Shown piece after piece: positions 1 to 6,818 of a stretch of DNA of 34,093 nt. The stretch is from a virus, in IMG/VR virus record IMGVR_UViG_3300047356_000483, positions 1 through 34,093 of that record. The stretch is one strand, 5' to 3'. A program made the position numbers and the translations under genes. The notes beneath the pieces were generated by a model. It did not search any database and was not told the origin of the DNA. It was given only the letters and a program-made list of their open reading frames with translations. Numbering within the stretch: the stretch's first letter is position 1; each line of letters opens with the position of its first letter.

Positions 1-798
1 TTGCCATTCTTTAACAAGTCTAGCAGTTCCTGGACCAAATATACCATCTGCTGGCGAAATATCTAATATCTCTTGTACTTCCTGTACTAGTGGACCACGT
101 GAGCCTTGACGAATGGTTTGATTGGTATTCAACTCTTTTTCTTCTTCGACTTCCATTTCCATGTCGCCGCCTAATACATCTAGGGCATGTGCCCAATGTT
201 TTTTGCGATCTTCTAGTCCAATAGTACCACCATTGATACGTTTGGTCATTTTTAGTATGTCCATATTATCACAATGTTTATTAATATTGTTTTCATCCCA
301 GAACCAGCAAGCTGAATCTAGGGCGCCTTTTTTTGTTCTGACGTAGTCAACTGCTTCTTCTGGGGACATTTCGACGTCTTCTGCGAATTCAGTATAATTG
401 TATCTGCCTGTAAGTTGAAGAATGCCACCGCCCCGAAATCTCCAACCATCACCGGAGGCACTATCACCGTTGTCCATTCTATTTGCGTAAATAACGTTCG
501 CAATTTTTTCAGGTTGTCTATGATATTCATTTGCATCTCTCCCTGCACGTTTAAAATATTTTGGGAAGATTGTATTGAGTGCTTTAGCACTGTAGTTTAA
601 GTTTTCACTTAGTACTCTAAAGCCGCCGCTTTCGTGTCCACATTGTGCAATAAAGCCTGCTACTCTTGGTATTGTGTTTACGTCCCAGAGTGGAAGTATT
701 TCACACATTGCTTCATACCATTCTTCCCAGTCGCTTCTGTGGATTAGTTCTTCTGCCATCCACGGTTCAAAATCAAAATCAAAATCTTCTTTAGCCAT
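1..798 (-). CDS. GH19 chitinase-like endolysin with C-terminal peptidoglycan-binding domain (3' end outside window)
   Basis: Likely cleaves peptidoglycan glycan strands for host lysis. The frame is open from the ATG at 798 to the window edge (266 codons visible), so the C-terminus is missing. Residues 45-65 carry the GH19 hallmark GHESGGF, with Glu56 as probable general acid, followed by SENLNYSAKAL with Glu65. Residues 119-135 (WRFRGGGILQLTGRYNY) match the GH19 substrate-cleft motif. After an acidic linker (about 212-225), residues 228-266 (IRQGSRGPLVQEVQEIL, then DGIFGPGTARLVKEWQ) look like a PG_binding_1 repeat. The start is set by AAGGA about 7 bases upstream. It is the last visible gene of the late unit starting near 2197. 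A lysozyme rather than true chitinase activity is inferred from the phage context and the PG-binding domain. No signal peptide or signal-anchor segment is visible, so it would need a holin; none is seen here. Confidence 0.9.
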   Translation of the reverse strand, partial: MAKEDFDFDFEPWMAEELIHRSDWEEWYEAMCEILPLWDVNTIPRVAGFIAQCGHESGGFRVLSENLNYSAKALNTIFPKYFKRAGRDANEYHRQPEKIANVIYANRMDNGDSASGDGWRFRGGGILQLTGRYNYTEFAEDVEMSPEEAVDYVRTKKGALDSACWFWDENNINKHCDNMDILKMTKRINGGTIGLEDRKKHWAHALDVLGGDMEMEVEEEKELNTNQTIRQGSRGPLVQEVQEILDISPADGIFGPGTARLVKEWQ

Positions 799-800
799 AG

Positions 801-959
801 TTATTCCTTTTTTTCCGGGGCACAGGCTTCACATCTGCAACATTCACATATTTTTATTATTGTTGGTGAAGCATAATTCGGTATACCACAGTGTCCTGGG
901 TATCCACAGTTTTTACAATATGTTCCGTTATAGTCTTTCGACCACGAGTGTATATCCAT
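801..959 (-). CDS. Cys-rich miniprotein (52 aa), putative zinc-binding
   Basis: Unrecognised small protein. It starts at the ATG at 959 (weak TGGA upstream) and ends with TAA at 801-803, two bases before the endolysin start. It overlaps the 3' end of the upstream 237-aa gene by about 32 bases in another frame. It has eight Cys: CKNC at 15-18, C24 after a Gly-His (PGHCG), then a dense cluster CECCRCEAC at 38-46. Paired CxxC spacing suggests zinc ribbon or rubredoxin-like metal binding; this is inference. Support for it being real is the tight packing between two late genes, a clean frame and a non-random composition. The function is unknown. Confidence 0.6.
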   Translation of the reverse strand: MDIHSWSKDYNGTYCKNCGYPGHCGIPNYASPTIIKICECCRCEACAPEKKE

Positions 960-1641
960 TGTTTTCCAGTGTTAACGTTTTGTCACCATATTTAGTAACA
1001 TTGTAGTCTCCAAGGTATTTAGTTAAAAAGAGCACCTCTGCGTAGTCATTCATATTAATTTTTTCTTGCAAATTTTCAAGTATATTAACAGTAGGACCAA
1101 AATCTTTTACTTCAAATCCTACTGGATCAGCATAAACTTTTTTCACAATCAAATCATTTTCGATTAGACTAATTTTTTCTACAAAACTTTTATTAAAAAA
1201 TTCTTCGTAACTTGTTTGTTTAGATTCCATCATACTAACTGTATATGTATTTGGATCTAGTGGTACTGTGGCCATTATTTCTTCTAAACTTACATCTTTA
1301 CTTTTGAAGTTTTTATGATATCTAAATTTAAAATCTTGACCAGTTAGTTTAGAAACACCATCTACTATTTCCATTATTCTATCTGATATATGTCTATCAC
1401 GATCAATCTCTATAAAAACTTTGTAGTTACCGTCTTCAATAGTACCAGGGGTGTTATCTGCATCTAAAACAAATTCAAAACCAGTTTCTATAAAACGCAC
1501 TAAATCTTTTGCTGCTTCTTCTTGTTTTACATCAAAACTCATTACAACAATATCTTCGTCACTGCCCATTTTACTTTTGAAACTATCTATTTCAAAAATA
1601 TTATACACTAGATCTTTTAAATCGCCAGCTCTTAAACCCAT
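928..1641 (-). CDS. Conserved T4-like marine phage virion-associated protein (237 aa)
   Basis: Predicted late protein of unknown biochemical role. The opening MGLRAGDLKDLVYNIFEID and the following acidic region (about residues 25-40, DEDIVVMSFDV) resemble, from memory, a family found in T4-like cyanophages and pelagiphages and often listed as a structural protein. No enzymatic motif, transmembrane segment or signal peptide is visible; the protein is acidic with mixed alpha/beta composition. Its ATG at 1641 shares bases with the preceding gene's stop, so translation is probably coupled. It lies between another conserved late protein and the Cys-rich/endolysin pair behind the late promoter at 2189-2197. 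A tail-completion or neck role is possible but not shown. Confidence 0.65.
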   Translation of the reverse strand: MGLRAGDLKDLVYNIFEIDSFKSKMGSDEDIVVMSFDVKQEEAAKDLVRFIETGFEFVLDADNTPGTIEDGNYKVFIEIDRDRHISDRIMEIVDGVSKLTGQDFKFRYHKNFKSKDVSLEEIMATVPLDPNTYTVSMMESKQTSYEEFFNKSFVEKISLIENDLIVKKVYADPVGFEVKDFGPTVNILENLQEKINMNDYAEVLFLTKYLGDYNVTKYGDKTLTLENNGYTLVVERL

Positions 1642-2168
1642 TATACTGTGCCTTCCAATCCGCCATCGTCTAGTCCAGCATCACCTATTTGTGCTGTATT
1701 TGCTTGTTGACTTAGTTGTACATCTTCTACTTCGCTTTTTTCAATTGCTTGTGATCCACCAAAAATATCTACAATTAATTTTTTTGGAATACGTATTTCA
1801 ACAAACCAAACAGGGTGTTTATCTAATTTGCCTTTTTTAGTTCCTGGACGAAAATCATTAGGCGATTTTATCTGTCTAGCCCTTAACACATGACCTTTGG
1901 CAATTCTTACTTTACAATCGTAATCTAATAAACGTTTTGCACCGGCAGGATCTGGCATATTTTTGTAATCCCACATAAATGTGCATGATACCCAATGACG
2001 TTCAATTTGTGGGCCACTTGCAAGTTCCCCTTCTTCCCAGTTATCGTATACATATACGCCTAACTCGTCAATTACTCTTTCAAAGTCTTTCAAAACTCTA
2101 AAAGAATTATCGCTGTCATAGATTGTTTCTAAGTTTTTAATTATATCTAATGTGTCGAGAATTGCCAT
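1641..2168 (-). CDS. Conserved T4-like marine phage structural protein (175 aa)
   Basis: First gene of the leftmost late unit. The N-terminus (LDTLDIIKNL, then NSFRVLKDFERVIDEL) and the central segment with MPDPAGAKRLLDYDCKV and FRPGTKKGKLDKHP resemble, from memory, a conserved cyanomyovirus/pelagiphage family usually annotated as structural or hypothetical. There are no catalytic motifs. The C-terminal 30 residues are low-complexity and acidic (rich in Gln, Ala, Gly, Asp) and probably flexible. The start at 2168 follows GGAAATAACC, a weak ribosome site, and lies about 20 bases downstream of a GATAAATAC late promoter motif. Translation of the 237-aa gene is coupled to its end. The exact virion location is not known from sequence. 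Confidence 0.7.
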   Translation of the reverse strand: MAILDTLDIIKNLETIYDSDNSFRVLKDFERVIDELGVYVYDNWEEGELASGPQIERHWVSCTFMWDYKNMPDPAGAKRLLDYDCKVRIAKGHVLRARQIKSPNDFRPGTKKGKLDKHPVWFVEIRIPKKLIVDIFGGSQAIEKSEVEDVQLSQQANTAQIGDAGLDDGGLEGTV

Positions 2169-2188
2169 GGTTATTTCCTTTTACAGTA

Positions 2189-2197
2189 GTATTTATC
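2189..2197 (-). promoter_or_regulatory. T4-like late promoter motif GATAAATAC
   Basis: Minus-strand GATAAATAC sits 20-28 bases upstream of the 175-aa gene start. It matches the T4 late consensus TATAAATA in seven of eight positions, and the same 9-mer or a near variant recurs before other structural genes here (17685, 28737, 20840). No -35 box is present, as expected for late promoters read by a gp55-type sigma with gp33/gp45. Confidence 0.65.
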
Positions 2198-2264
2198 AAA
2201 AACTTTTTTACAGTAGATATTATTCAATGCGCACTTAACTTTTTGTTTCAGATAGTAAATACCA

Positions 2265-2302
2265 TAGCAGGAGTGATTTCCTGCTTTGGAATCACCCTGC
2301 TA
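2265..2302 (+). promoter_or_regulatory. Stem-loop in phoH leader, with an alternative internal hairpin
   Basis: TAGCAGG (2265-2271) pairs with CCTGCTA (2296-2302), and GTGATT (2273-2278) with AATCAC (2290-2295), around one bulged A and an 11-base loop: a 13-bp stem. The loop itself contains TCCTGC (2279-2284), which can instead pair with GCAGGA (2267-2272). The two folds are mutually exclusive. The structure ends 10 bases before the phoH Shine-Dalgarno and has no T-run, so it looks like a leader or mRNA-stability element rather than a plain terminator. Confidence 0.5.
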
Positions 2303-2324
2303 ATCGATCCATAAGGAGGTATTG

Positions 2325-3038
2325 ATGGGTAAAGCAAAAGCTAAAAAAATTAGTAACAATAATGTTGTTAAAATTAACAACTTTCTTCCACAAAAAACTC
2401 GTAACATTACGCTGATTCCTAGGAATCGGAACCAAGAAAATTATGTACTTAGTTTGTTAGATGAAACTAAGAATATTGTATTTGGTATCGGTCCTGCTGG
2501 TACAGGCAAAACTATGTTAGCAGTACAAGCGGCTGTAAAAAGTTTTATAGAAAAGGATGTTGACAGAATTGTTGTAACTAGACCTGCTGTAAGTGCCGAC
2601 GAAGACTTAGGTTTTCTACCCGGCACACTAGAAGAAAAAATGGCACCTTGGACACGACCAATATTTGATGTGTTTAGAGAACATTTTTTTGCAAATGAAA
2701 TTGAAGGTATGATAAAAGAAGGAGTAATTGAAATATCGCCACTAGCATATATGCGTGGACGAACGTTTAAAGATTCTTATATTATCGCTGACGAAATGCA
2801 AAATGCAACACCAAACCAAATGAAGATGCTACTTACTAGAATAGGAAGTGGTAGTAAAATGGCAGTAACAGGAGATCTTGCACAAGCAGATAGATTAAAA
2901 GACAATGGATTAATTGATTTTACAACCCATTTAGAATCAAAGGAACTAAAATATATAGATGTATGTCAGTTCGAAAGTAAAGATATTGAAAGGCACGAGG
3001 CAGTCAAAGAAGTATTAGAGATTTACGGAGACACTTAA
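2325..3038 (+). CDS. phoH: PhoH-like P-loop ATPase
   Basis: Member of the PhoH family, cytoplasmic P-loop ATPases very common in marine phages. The in vivo role is unsettled; RNA-associated ATPase activity and phosphate-stress links are known for some members. Walker A is GPAGTGKT at residues 56-63 and Walker B is YIIADEMQNA near residue 150, followed by TGDLAQ. The 237-aa length equals a single PhoH domain without a PIN or KH extension. I chose the ATG at 2325 because a strong AAGGAGGT ends four bases upstream; a TTG three bases earlier would be too close. It is the only plus-strand gene in the left 28 kb, with its own structured leader, and its stop overlaps that of the convergent 83-aa gene by four bases. 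Confidence 0.95.
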   Translation: MGKAKAKKISNNNVVKINNFLPQKTRNITLIPRNRNQENYVLSLLDETKNIVFGIGPAGTGKTMLAVQAAVKSFIEKDVDRIVVTRPAVSADEDLGFLPGTLEEKMAPWTRPIFDVFREHFFANEIEGMIKEGVIEISPLAYMRGRTFKDSYIIADEMQNATPNQMKMLLTRIGSGSKMAVTGDLAQADRLKDNGLIDFTTHLESKELKYIDVCQFESKDIERHEAVKEVLEIYGDT

Positions 3039-3286
3039 TAAGAACGTATCGAAACAGGATGATTATATTTTTCATCCTGTTTCAATAACATCATAAGATA
3101 CTCATTTTCAGTATAGATTAACGTCCAAGAACGCTCCTTGATTGGCGGTCGCCCCATTGCATCATAAAAGATTTCTCCTTTCCAATAGTGCTTTAACCAA
3201 ATACGCTTTTTACTCCAACTACTACGTGTTGGCCACCATGCGTAATGTTGGTTCCATTCAACTTCTATTTCAACTGTTGGCGGCAT
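3035..3286 (-). CDS. Hypothetical protein (83 aa), last gene of the ThyX operon
   Basis: Not recognised. A basic, aromatic-rich protein with many Trp and Tyr (for example HYAWWPTRSSWSKKRIW) and no membrane segment or cysteines. It begins 17 bases inside the end of thyX and its stop overlaps the convergent phoH stop in a shared TTAA. Its last 20 codons contain a perfect 12-bp inverted repeat (3051-3083), so this coding end also works as a potential transcript end. No clear ribosome site precedes the ATG at 3286; coupling to thyX translation is likely. Confidence 0.55.
   Translation of the reverse strand: MPPTVEIEVEWNQHYAWWPTRSSWSKKRIWLKHYWKGEIFYDAMGRPPIKERSWTLIYTENEYLMMLLKQDEKYNHPVSIRSY
3051..3083. 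terminator. Perfect 12-bp inverted repeat between convergent phoH and the minus-strand operon
   Basis: GAAACAGGATGA (3051-3062) and TCATCCTGTTTC (3072-3083) are perfect complements around a nine-base AT loop. The repeat begins 12 bases after the phoH stop and lies inside the 3' coding end of the convergent gene. There is no U-tract after the stem in either direction, so it may be a processing or weak bidirectional termination hairpin rather than a classical intrinsic terminator. Confidence 0.55.
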
Positions 3287-3962
3287 TAAGTTCGTTTGCT
3301 AATGGAAATATTTCAGCAATAGCTTTTGCACAAGCGATTGCAATATCCATATGCTCTTTTTGTGTACCATTGGCACTACGTAATTCGATATAATGCACCC
3401 AACTACGGATAGTACCATTCATATACAAACGTGTTTTAGTAAGACCTTCTGGCAATACTTTACGTGCTTGTTCTTTTGCAATGCCATTAGAAATTGCCCA
3501 ATCATATGCTTTACCTGCTGTATAAATTACATCTTGTTGTAATTCTTCCCATTTTGTAATTAGGTCAGCTGCATTGTCATCGCCAAGATCGATTTCTATA
3601 GAGTTTTGACGATTTTTTAGATCTTGTAATCTTGCTTCACTGGTAACAAACGCTTCTCCCATTTCACTAGGTTCTGCATAACGCTGCGAAAACTCTTGGA
3701 ATGCAAAACTTCTATGTCGCACAATTTGATGTGCAATATCACGTGTTGTATCGATTTCTAAGACAGCATTAGCCATTTCTAAAGGAGACCAGTGCTGATG
3801 TTTAATCAAATATTTAATTAATCGTTCACTTGTTTCTTTGTTAATTTGTGCTGTTGGGTTAGAAACTTTTGCACAAAACGCAATTAAATCCTGTACGTTT
3901 TCTAAACCTTCTGCTTTAAACTCTTCTGTGGGTTGTGTATAACTTACTAATCGAACGGCCAT
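3270..3962 (-). CDS. thyX: Flavin-dependent thymidylate synthase ThyX
   Basis: Makes dTMP from dUMP using methylenetetrahydrofolate, FAD and NADPH, without consuming tetrahydrofolate as reductant. The ThyX signature is at residues 82-94 (RHRSFAFQEFSQR, fitting RHRxxSxxxxSxR loosely, with the first Ser shifted). An upstream HQHWSPLEM at 55-63 and a C-terminal LTKTRLYMNGTIRSWVHYIELR fit the family's dUMP- and FAD-binding parts. The length of 230 aa is normal. The ATG at 3962 has GGAG nine bases upstream and overlaps the end of the preceding 59-aa gene. Placement in an early operon with a clamp loader and MazG-like proteins fits phage DNA precursor supply. Confidence 0.95.
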   Translation of the reverse strand: MAVRLVSYTQPTEEFKAEGLENVQDLIAFCAKVSNPTAQINKETSERLIKYLIKHQHWSPLEMANAVLEIDTTRDIAHQIVRHRSFAFQEFSQRYAEPSEMGEAFVTSEARLQDLKNRQNSIEIDLGDDNAADLITKWEELQQDVIYTAGKAYDWAISNGIAKEQARKVLPEGLTKTRLYMNGTIRSWVHYIELRSANGTQKEHMDIAIACAKAIAEIFPLANELNAANS

Positions 3963-4126
3963 TCAGCTAATTCTCCTTTTAAATTCGATAATCTTTGGCT
4001 TAAAAAATTTATTGTAGTGTGTATATGACCAGTGTCATGCGGCTGCAATAAAGTTTTGTAATATTGTATTTCTTCTTCTAGTACATTTATACGCACTAGG
4101 TCATTTATTAATGTTTGGTTGCTCAT
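3947..4126 (-). CDS. Small helical/coiled-coil protein (59 aa)
   Basis: Unrecognised small protein that fills the apparent gap between thyX and the DUF6356-like gene. It starts at the ATG at 4126 (MSNQTLINDL) and ends with TAG at 3947-3949, overlapping thyX by 16 bases and the upstream gene by 26. Heptad-like hydrophobic spacing (VRINVLEEEIQYYKTLLQ, then NFLSQRLSNLKGEL) suggests two short helices. Operon position and frame integrity are the support; function is unknown. A small adaptor is as plausible as anything else. Confidence 0.6.
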   Translation of the reverse strand: MSNQTLINDLVRINVLEEEIQYYKTLLQPHDTGHIHTTINFLSQRLSNLKGELAEWPFD

Positions 4127-4307
4127 CTAAAATCCTGCGCATTGTGTCACTTGCATACGTTTTAAAAAAACGTGGTCCGATACTATGTACTATAACAGCT
4201 AGTACAACAACTTGCAACCTAAAAGCAATGCCAAGGGCATGTTTCATGTGTTGCCACCCTGTCATGTTTACTGACTTTAAATGTAATTTGCATTGTTTAC
4301 TTAACAC
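4101..4307 (-). CDS. DUF6356-like small membrane protein (68 aa)
   Basis: Resembles, from memory, the bacterial DUF6356 family: a HLKSVNMTGWQHMKHAL opening (family pattern: His/Pro-Ser-Val-Asn then an EHM-like motif), a central hydrophobic helix around residues 28-47 (LGIAFRLQVVVLAVIVHSIG) and a closing SDTMRRILDE. The family function is unknown. The start is GTG at 4307, within TAGTG at the ferredoxin stop and preceded by GGAAAGGGAG, so it is translationally coupled. Such proteins are typical of alphaproteobacterial genomes, which supports host-derived acquisition. An ATG 14 codons in is an alternative start. Confidence 0.6.
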   Translation of the reverse strand: MLSKQCKLHLKSVNMTGWQHMKHALGIAFRLQVVVLAVIVHSIGPRFFKTYASDTMRRILDEQPNINK

Positions 4308-4648
4308 TAATCTCCCTTTCCAGGTGCTTCACTAAAATATTCCATTTTTCCTTCAACTCCGTGCCAATCTGCTGCATCTTCGGGTACATCTTCAGAACGC
4401 ATCTCTGTGATATTAGGCCAAATGTCGCTCCATTTTTGATTAAATTCTACCCACTCTTTTGCACCTGTAGCACTATCGGGTAATATAGCATCAGCAGGAC
4501 ATTCGGGTTCACATACTCCGCAATCAATACATTCAACTGGATTAATAACCAGCATATTTTCACCTTCATAAAAGCAATCCACAGGACACACTTCTACGCA
4601 ATCCATATGTTTACATTTAATACACGAATCGTTAACTATATACGTCAT
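4307..4648 (-). CDS. fdxA: 7Fe (3Fe-4S/4Fe-4S) ferredoxin, FdxA type
   Basis: Small low-potential electron carrier. The cysteine pattern matches Azotobacter ferredoxin I-type proteins: Cys9, 12, 17, 21, 25 in [17 protein letters not shown] and Cys40, 43, 46, 50 in [12 protein letters not shown]. By family analogy C9, C17, C21 and C50 hold the 3Fe-4S cluster; C25, C40, C43 and C46 hold the 4Fe-4S cluster. The C-terminal extension after residue 60 ([10 protein letters not shown], later DWHGVEGK) is also typical of FdxA. Length 113 aa. The ATG has GGAG about nine bases upstream and overlaps the nucleosidase gene by 17 bases. Phage ferredoxins are more often plant-type 2Fe-2S; this bacterial 7Fe type suggests a heterotrophic proteobacterial source. 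Its electron acceptor is unknown; radical SAM chemistry is one candidate. Confidence 0.93.
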   Translation of the reverse strand: MTYIVNDSCIKCKHMDCVEVCPVDCFYEGENMLVINPVECIDCGVCEPECPADAILPDSATGAKEWVEFNQKWSDIWPNITEMRSEDVPEDAADWHGVEGKMEYFSEAPGKGD

Positions 4649-5213
4649 TTAACATCTCCATAAACATTGTAGCACCGTTAGCAACATTTTGTTGCCATGT
4701 TTCTGCTGCATCCTCGTCTGCAAAATCGCTTACATACTTATAACACTCAAAATCAATTCCCATAGCATTTGCAGCCTTTCCTATAGCGTATGCTTCCATA
4801 TCAACTAAGTCTACATTTGCATAATCAAACCAAGGATCATGATCCATTACAAAACTATCACCTGTGCCTAATGTAATGTTTGTGTTAGTGTTAAGCATAA
4901 TTGGCCCAGCAGTATCGTCCTTTTCAAACGGAGTCACACCTCTTGGTGCTTGCGGTTCGGCTAACATATCTCTTTGTAAAATTACATCTGGTTTTACAAG
5001 TTTTCCGATAAGATCTTTGTTACTAACAATACCAGCAGTACCGTAATTTATAATTTTTGTGCAACCTACTAGTTTTCCATATTTCATTGTAGAAATTGCA
5101 GCATTAACTTTACCTACACCACAATAAGATATTTGAAAATTAGACTCCGGTCTCTTATCAAAAAAATCCTTAGTAGATAATTCATTTTCTAATGCTACTA
5201 TTACCCAAATCAT
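4632..5213 (-). CDS. mtnN: 5'-methylthioadenosine/S-adenosylhomocysteine nucleosidase-like protein
   Basis: Predicted purine nucleosidase of the PNP/UDP phosphorylase superfamily, hydrolysing MTA, SAH or 5'-deoxyadenosine to adenine plus the 5'-modified ribose. Visible motifs are an N-terminal ALENEL (catalytic/ribose-side Glu region), GVGKVNAA at 32-39, NYGTAG at 56-61, [12 protein letters not shown] at 137-148 (ribose-binding Met-Glu) and SDFAD at 162-166 holding the proposed catalytic Asp163. At 193 aa it is shorter than the usual 230, with the losses apparently in loops. Start and stop are coupled: ATGA is shared with the clamp loader stop, and the 3' end overlaps the ferredoxin gene. It would relieve product inhibition of SAM-dependent methylation or of radical SAM enzymes; which one applies here is inference. 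Confidence 0.87.
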   Translation of the reverse strand: MIWVIVALENELSTKDFFDKRPESNFQISYCGVGKVNAAISTMKYGKLVGCTKIINYGTAGIVSNKDLIGKLVKPDVILQRDMLAEPQAPRGVTPFEKDDTAGPIMLNTNTNITLGTGDSFVMDHDPWFDYANVDLVDMEAYAIGKAANAMGIDFECYKYVSDFADEDAAETWQQNVANGATMFMEMLNDVYS

Positions 5214-6124
5214 AAAGCCCCCAATCTAATCAGTGTTGCTGCTAAGTTAATTTCTGGATCTACAACCAAAGTGTGATCTACCAAACCTTGCTTAATAATT
5301 AGCACTGCTTGATCCTGTTGCTCGTCTGTTCCGAACAACTCAATATTGTCATACAACCAACGATAGATCTCTTCCATTTCTTCTGCTCGTACAGTGCCAC
5401 ACAATAGCTTACGTGCATCTGTAATCTTACCTGCCTTAAACAGTTCAACCATATCAAGTTTCCAGTCTGCTTCGCCACTGTCGCCTTCATTGGGTTTTGT
5501 AAGCACACCTTCTACACTGTTCATTTGTACTGTGTTGATACACTTACGCAAGTCTGGATATGTACCCTTTACATATGTATCAAGTGTATCCAAGTCTGGA
5601 GTTACGCCTTCTGTGATAAGAATCTCGGCTACTCTTGCTGTAAACTCTGTTTGATCAATCTTAGCAATGTGAAAGCCTTGACACCTACTATGAATAGCAG
5701 GAATAATTCTGTTGGGATAGTTGCATGTTAGAATAAAACGTGCTGTTGTATGATACTCCTCCATAACACCGCGAAGTGCTGCCTGTGCGTTGGGCGACAA
5801 GTAATCAGCCTCGTCTAGCAGTACAACCTTAAAGTCGCCAAATGGAATCATTTGCACAAATGCAACAATCTTATCACGTACATCATCTACACTGTTGGTT
5901 CGACTTGCGTTAATTTCTAGTATATCTAATGGATTTACATCAAGCTCGTTAAAAAGTAGTTTAGCAAGAGTAGTTTTACCAATGCCAGCATTGCCACTAA
6001 AAAGCAAATGCGGAATAGTTTTGTCTTTGATCCATGTGTTAACTTGATTTCTTTGTGCGTCATCTCTAAATACATAACCATCCACTGTCTTTGGACGATA
6101 CTTTTCTACCCATAATTCTTTCAT
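5210..6124 (-). CDS. 44: Sliding-clamp loader ATPase subunit, T4 gp44-like (RFC small-subunit type)
   Basis: AAA+ ATPase that opens and loads the sliding clamp at primer-template junctions. It starts WVEKYRPKTVDGYV, the typical RFC/gp44 opening. Walker A is GNAGIGKT at 44-51, Walker B is LLDEAD at 102-107, sensor 1 is FILTCNYPNRI at 130-140 and the arginine-finger motif HSRC is at 145-148. Length 304 aa fits gp44 (319 aa in T4). An AGGT-containing ribosome site precedes the ATG at 6124, which overlaps the previous gene's TGA as ATGA. A gp62-type small subunit and gp45 clamp are not visible in this window; the small 68-aa neighbour is too short to be gp62. Confidence 0.93.
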   Translation of the reverse strand: MKELWVEKYRPKTVDGYVFRDDAQRNQVNTWIKDKTIPHLLFSGNAGIGKTTLAKLLFNELDVNPLDILEINASRTNSVDDVRDKIVAFVQMIPFGDFKVVLLDEADYLSPNAQAALRGVMEEYHTTARFILTCNYPNRIIPAIHSRCQGFHIAKIDQTEFTARVAEILITEGVTPDLDTLDTYVKGTYPDLRKCINTVQMNSVEGVLTKPNEGDSGEADWKLDMVELFKAGKITDARKLLCGTVRAEEMEEIYRWLYDNIELFGTDEQQDQAVLIIKQGLVDHTLVVDPEINLAATLIRLGAL

Positions 6125-6327
6125 TTACCTGCCTCTATAATTTGTTCTAGTCTTGCCATCCATTTAGGATTGCGTTCAATAATTTCATCTAATACATCAT
6201 CTAACTCAGCCAAACTACGTTTATTAAATTCAACAGCATCAGTTTGCAACGGCATTGCTTCACCGGTCATTTCAAAATCATCCGATATAAGTTCTGCTAT
6301 TATAGCAGTCTTTTCAAACTTTGTCAA
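6121..6327 (-). CDS. Hypothetical acidic protein (68 aa)
   Basis: Not recognised. Acidic and probably all-helical (SLAELDDVLDEIIERNPKWMARLEQIIEAG), with no membrane or metal motif. The predicted start is TTG at 6327, supported by GGAG eight bases upstream; no in-frame ATG near the 5' end is better. It overlaps the MazG-like gene by 14 bases and the clamp loader by four, so the three are likely translated together. A role connected to the clamp loader is suggested only by position. Confidence 0.55.
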   Translation of the reverse strand: MTKFEKTAIIAELISDDFEMTGEAMPLQTDAVEFNKRSLAELDDVLDEIIERNPKWMARLEQIIEAGK

Positions 6328-6598
6328 TTAATGTACTCCACTTTTTAAGTTTTTCTATTTTTACATCAGCACGTTCTTGTAACTCAATCCAGTCGGTAAT
6401 ATCATGTTCAACCATTAGTTCCATCATACAAAACACATCACCTAATTCTTCAACTAATTTAATACGTTGATCTTCTCTTATTTGGTCGATACTATCATAT
6501 TTGCGTAAAATTTTTGAGCATCGCTGTGTTAGTTCGCCACACTCTTCGGCTGTAATAATCATTAATTGTTGTAGTGTGTTAATAGGACTTTTATCCAC
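6314..6598 (-). CDS. MazG-like all-alpha nucleotide pyrophosphohydrolase (94 aa)
   Basis: Predicted NTP/dNTP pyrophosphatase of the all-alpha NTP-PPase superfamily. The metal-binding pattern is visible as EECGEL at 18-23 (EExxE) and EELGDVFCMMEL at 50-61 (ExxD). The length of about 95 aa corresponds to one MazG core. The start is GTG at 6598, overlapping the previous stop. A second, clearly different MazG-like protein lies at 8847-9200. Substrates may be aberrant nucleotides or (p)ppGpp-related compounds; proposals that phage MazG lowers ppGpp are debated, so I assign no substrate. Confidence 0.8.
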   Translation of the reverse strand: MDKSPINTLQQLMIITAEECGELTQRCSKILRKYDSIDQIREDQRIKLVEELGDVFCMMELMVEHDITDWIELQERADVKIEKLKKWSTLIDKV

Positions 6599-6818
6599 AA
6601 TTTACTCCAATGTTTTCTAGCATATCCTTAGCTTGAGACAAATTATTATTTTCTTGTTCTGCAAATTCTTGCATTAGCATGTCTTGAAGTACCAATGCCA
6701 TTTGAAACTCGTCATCGTTTAAAGTTTCAAAATATGCAAATAACTCAGCTGTTGTATCTAGGCTCCACAACTTGTCTAAAATACGACATTGTTGCTCAGT
6801 TAATCCGTCAATTCTCAC
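6591..6818 (-). CDS. Conserved phage hypothetical protein (75 aa)
   Basis: Function unknown. The opening MRIDGLTEQQCRILDKLWSL resembles, from memory, a small family present in many T4-like and other phages. It is strongly acidic and helical, without Cys clusters or membrane segments. It starts with GTG inside the GTGA that also holds the exonuclease stop, and overlaps the MazG-like start by eight bases. Position between exonuclease and MazG-like genes suggests an early accessory role. Confidence 0.6.
   Translation of the reverse strand: MRIDGLTEQQCRILDKLWSLDTTAELFAYFETLNDDEFQMALVLQDMLMQEFAEQENNNLSQAKDMLENIGVNCG

Noticed and set aside
122-346. Plus-strand frames in the left 2 kb (for example 122-346, 415-600, 674-1006)
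   Set aside because: They lie opposite the endolysin and virion genes, have no ribosome sites and show composition typical of antisense shadows.
2179-2216. Direct repeat TTTTACAGTAG (2179-2189 and 2206-2216) as a regulatory site
   Set aside because: Only two copies in AT-rich spacer DNA with no symmetry; the late promoter explains one of them better.
4111-4335. Plus-strand frame of 74 aa over the DUF6356-like gene
   Set aside because: Antisense to two supported minus-strand genes; no ribosome site and no recognisable domain.
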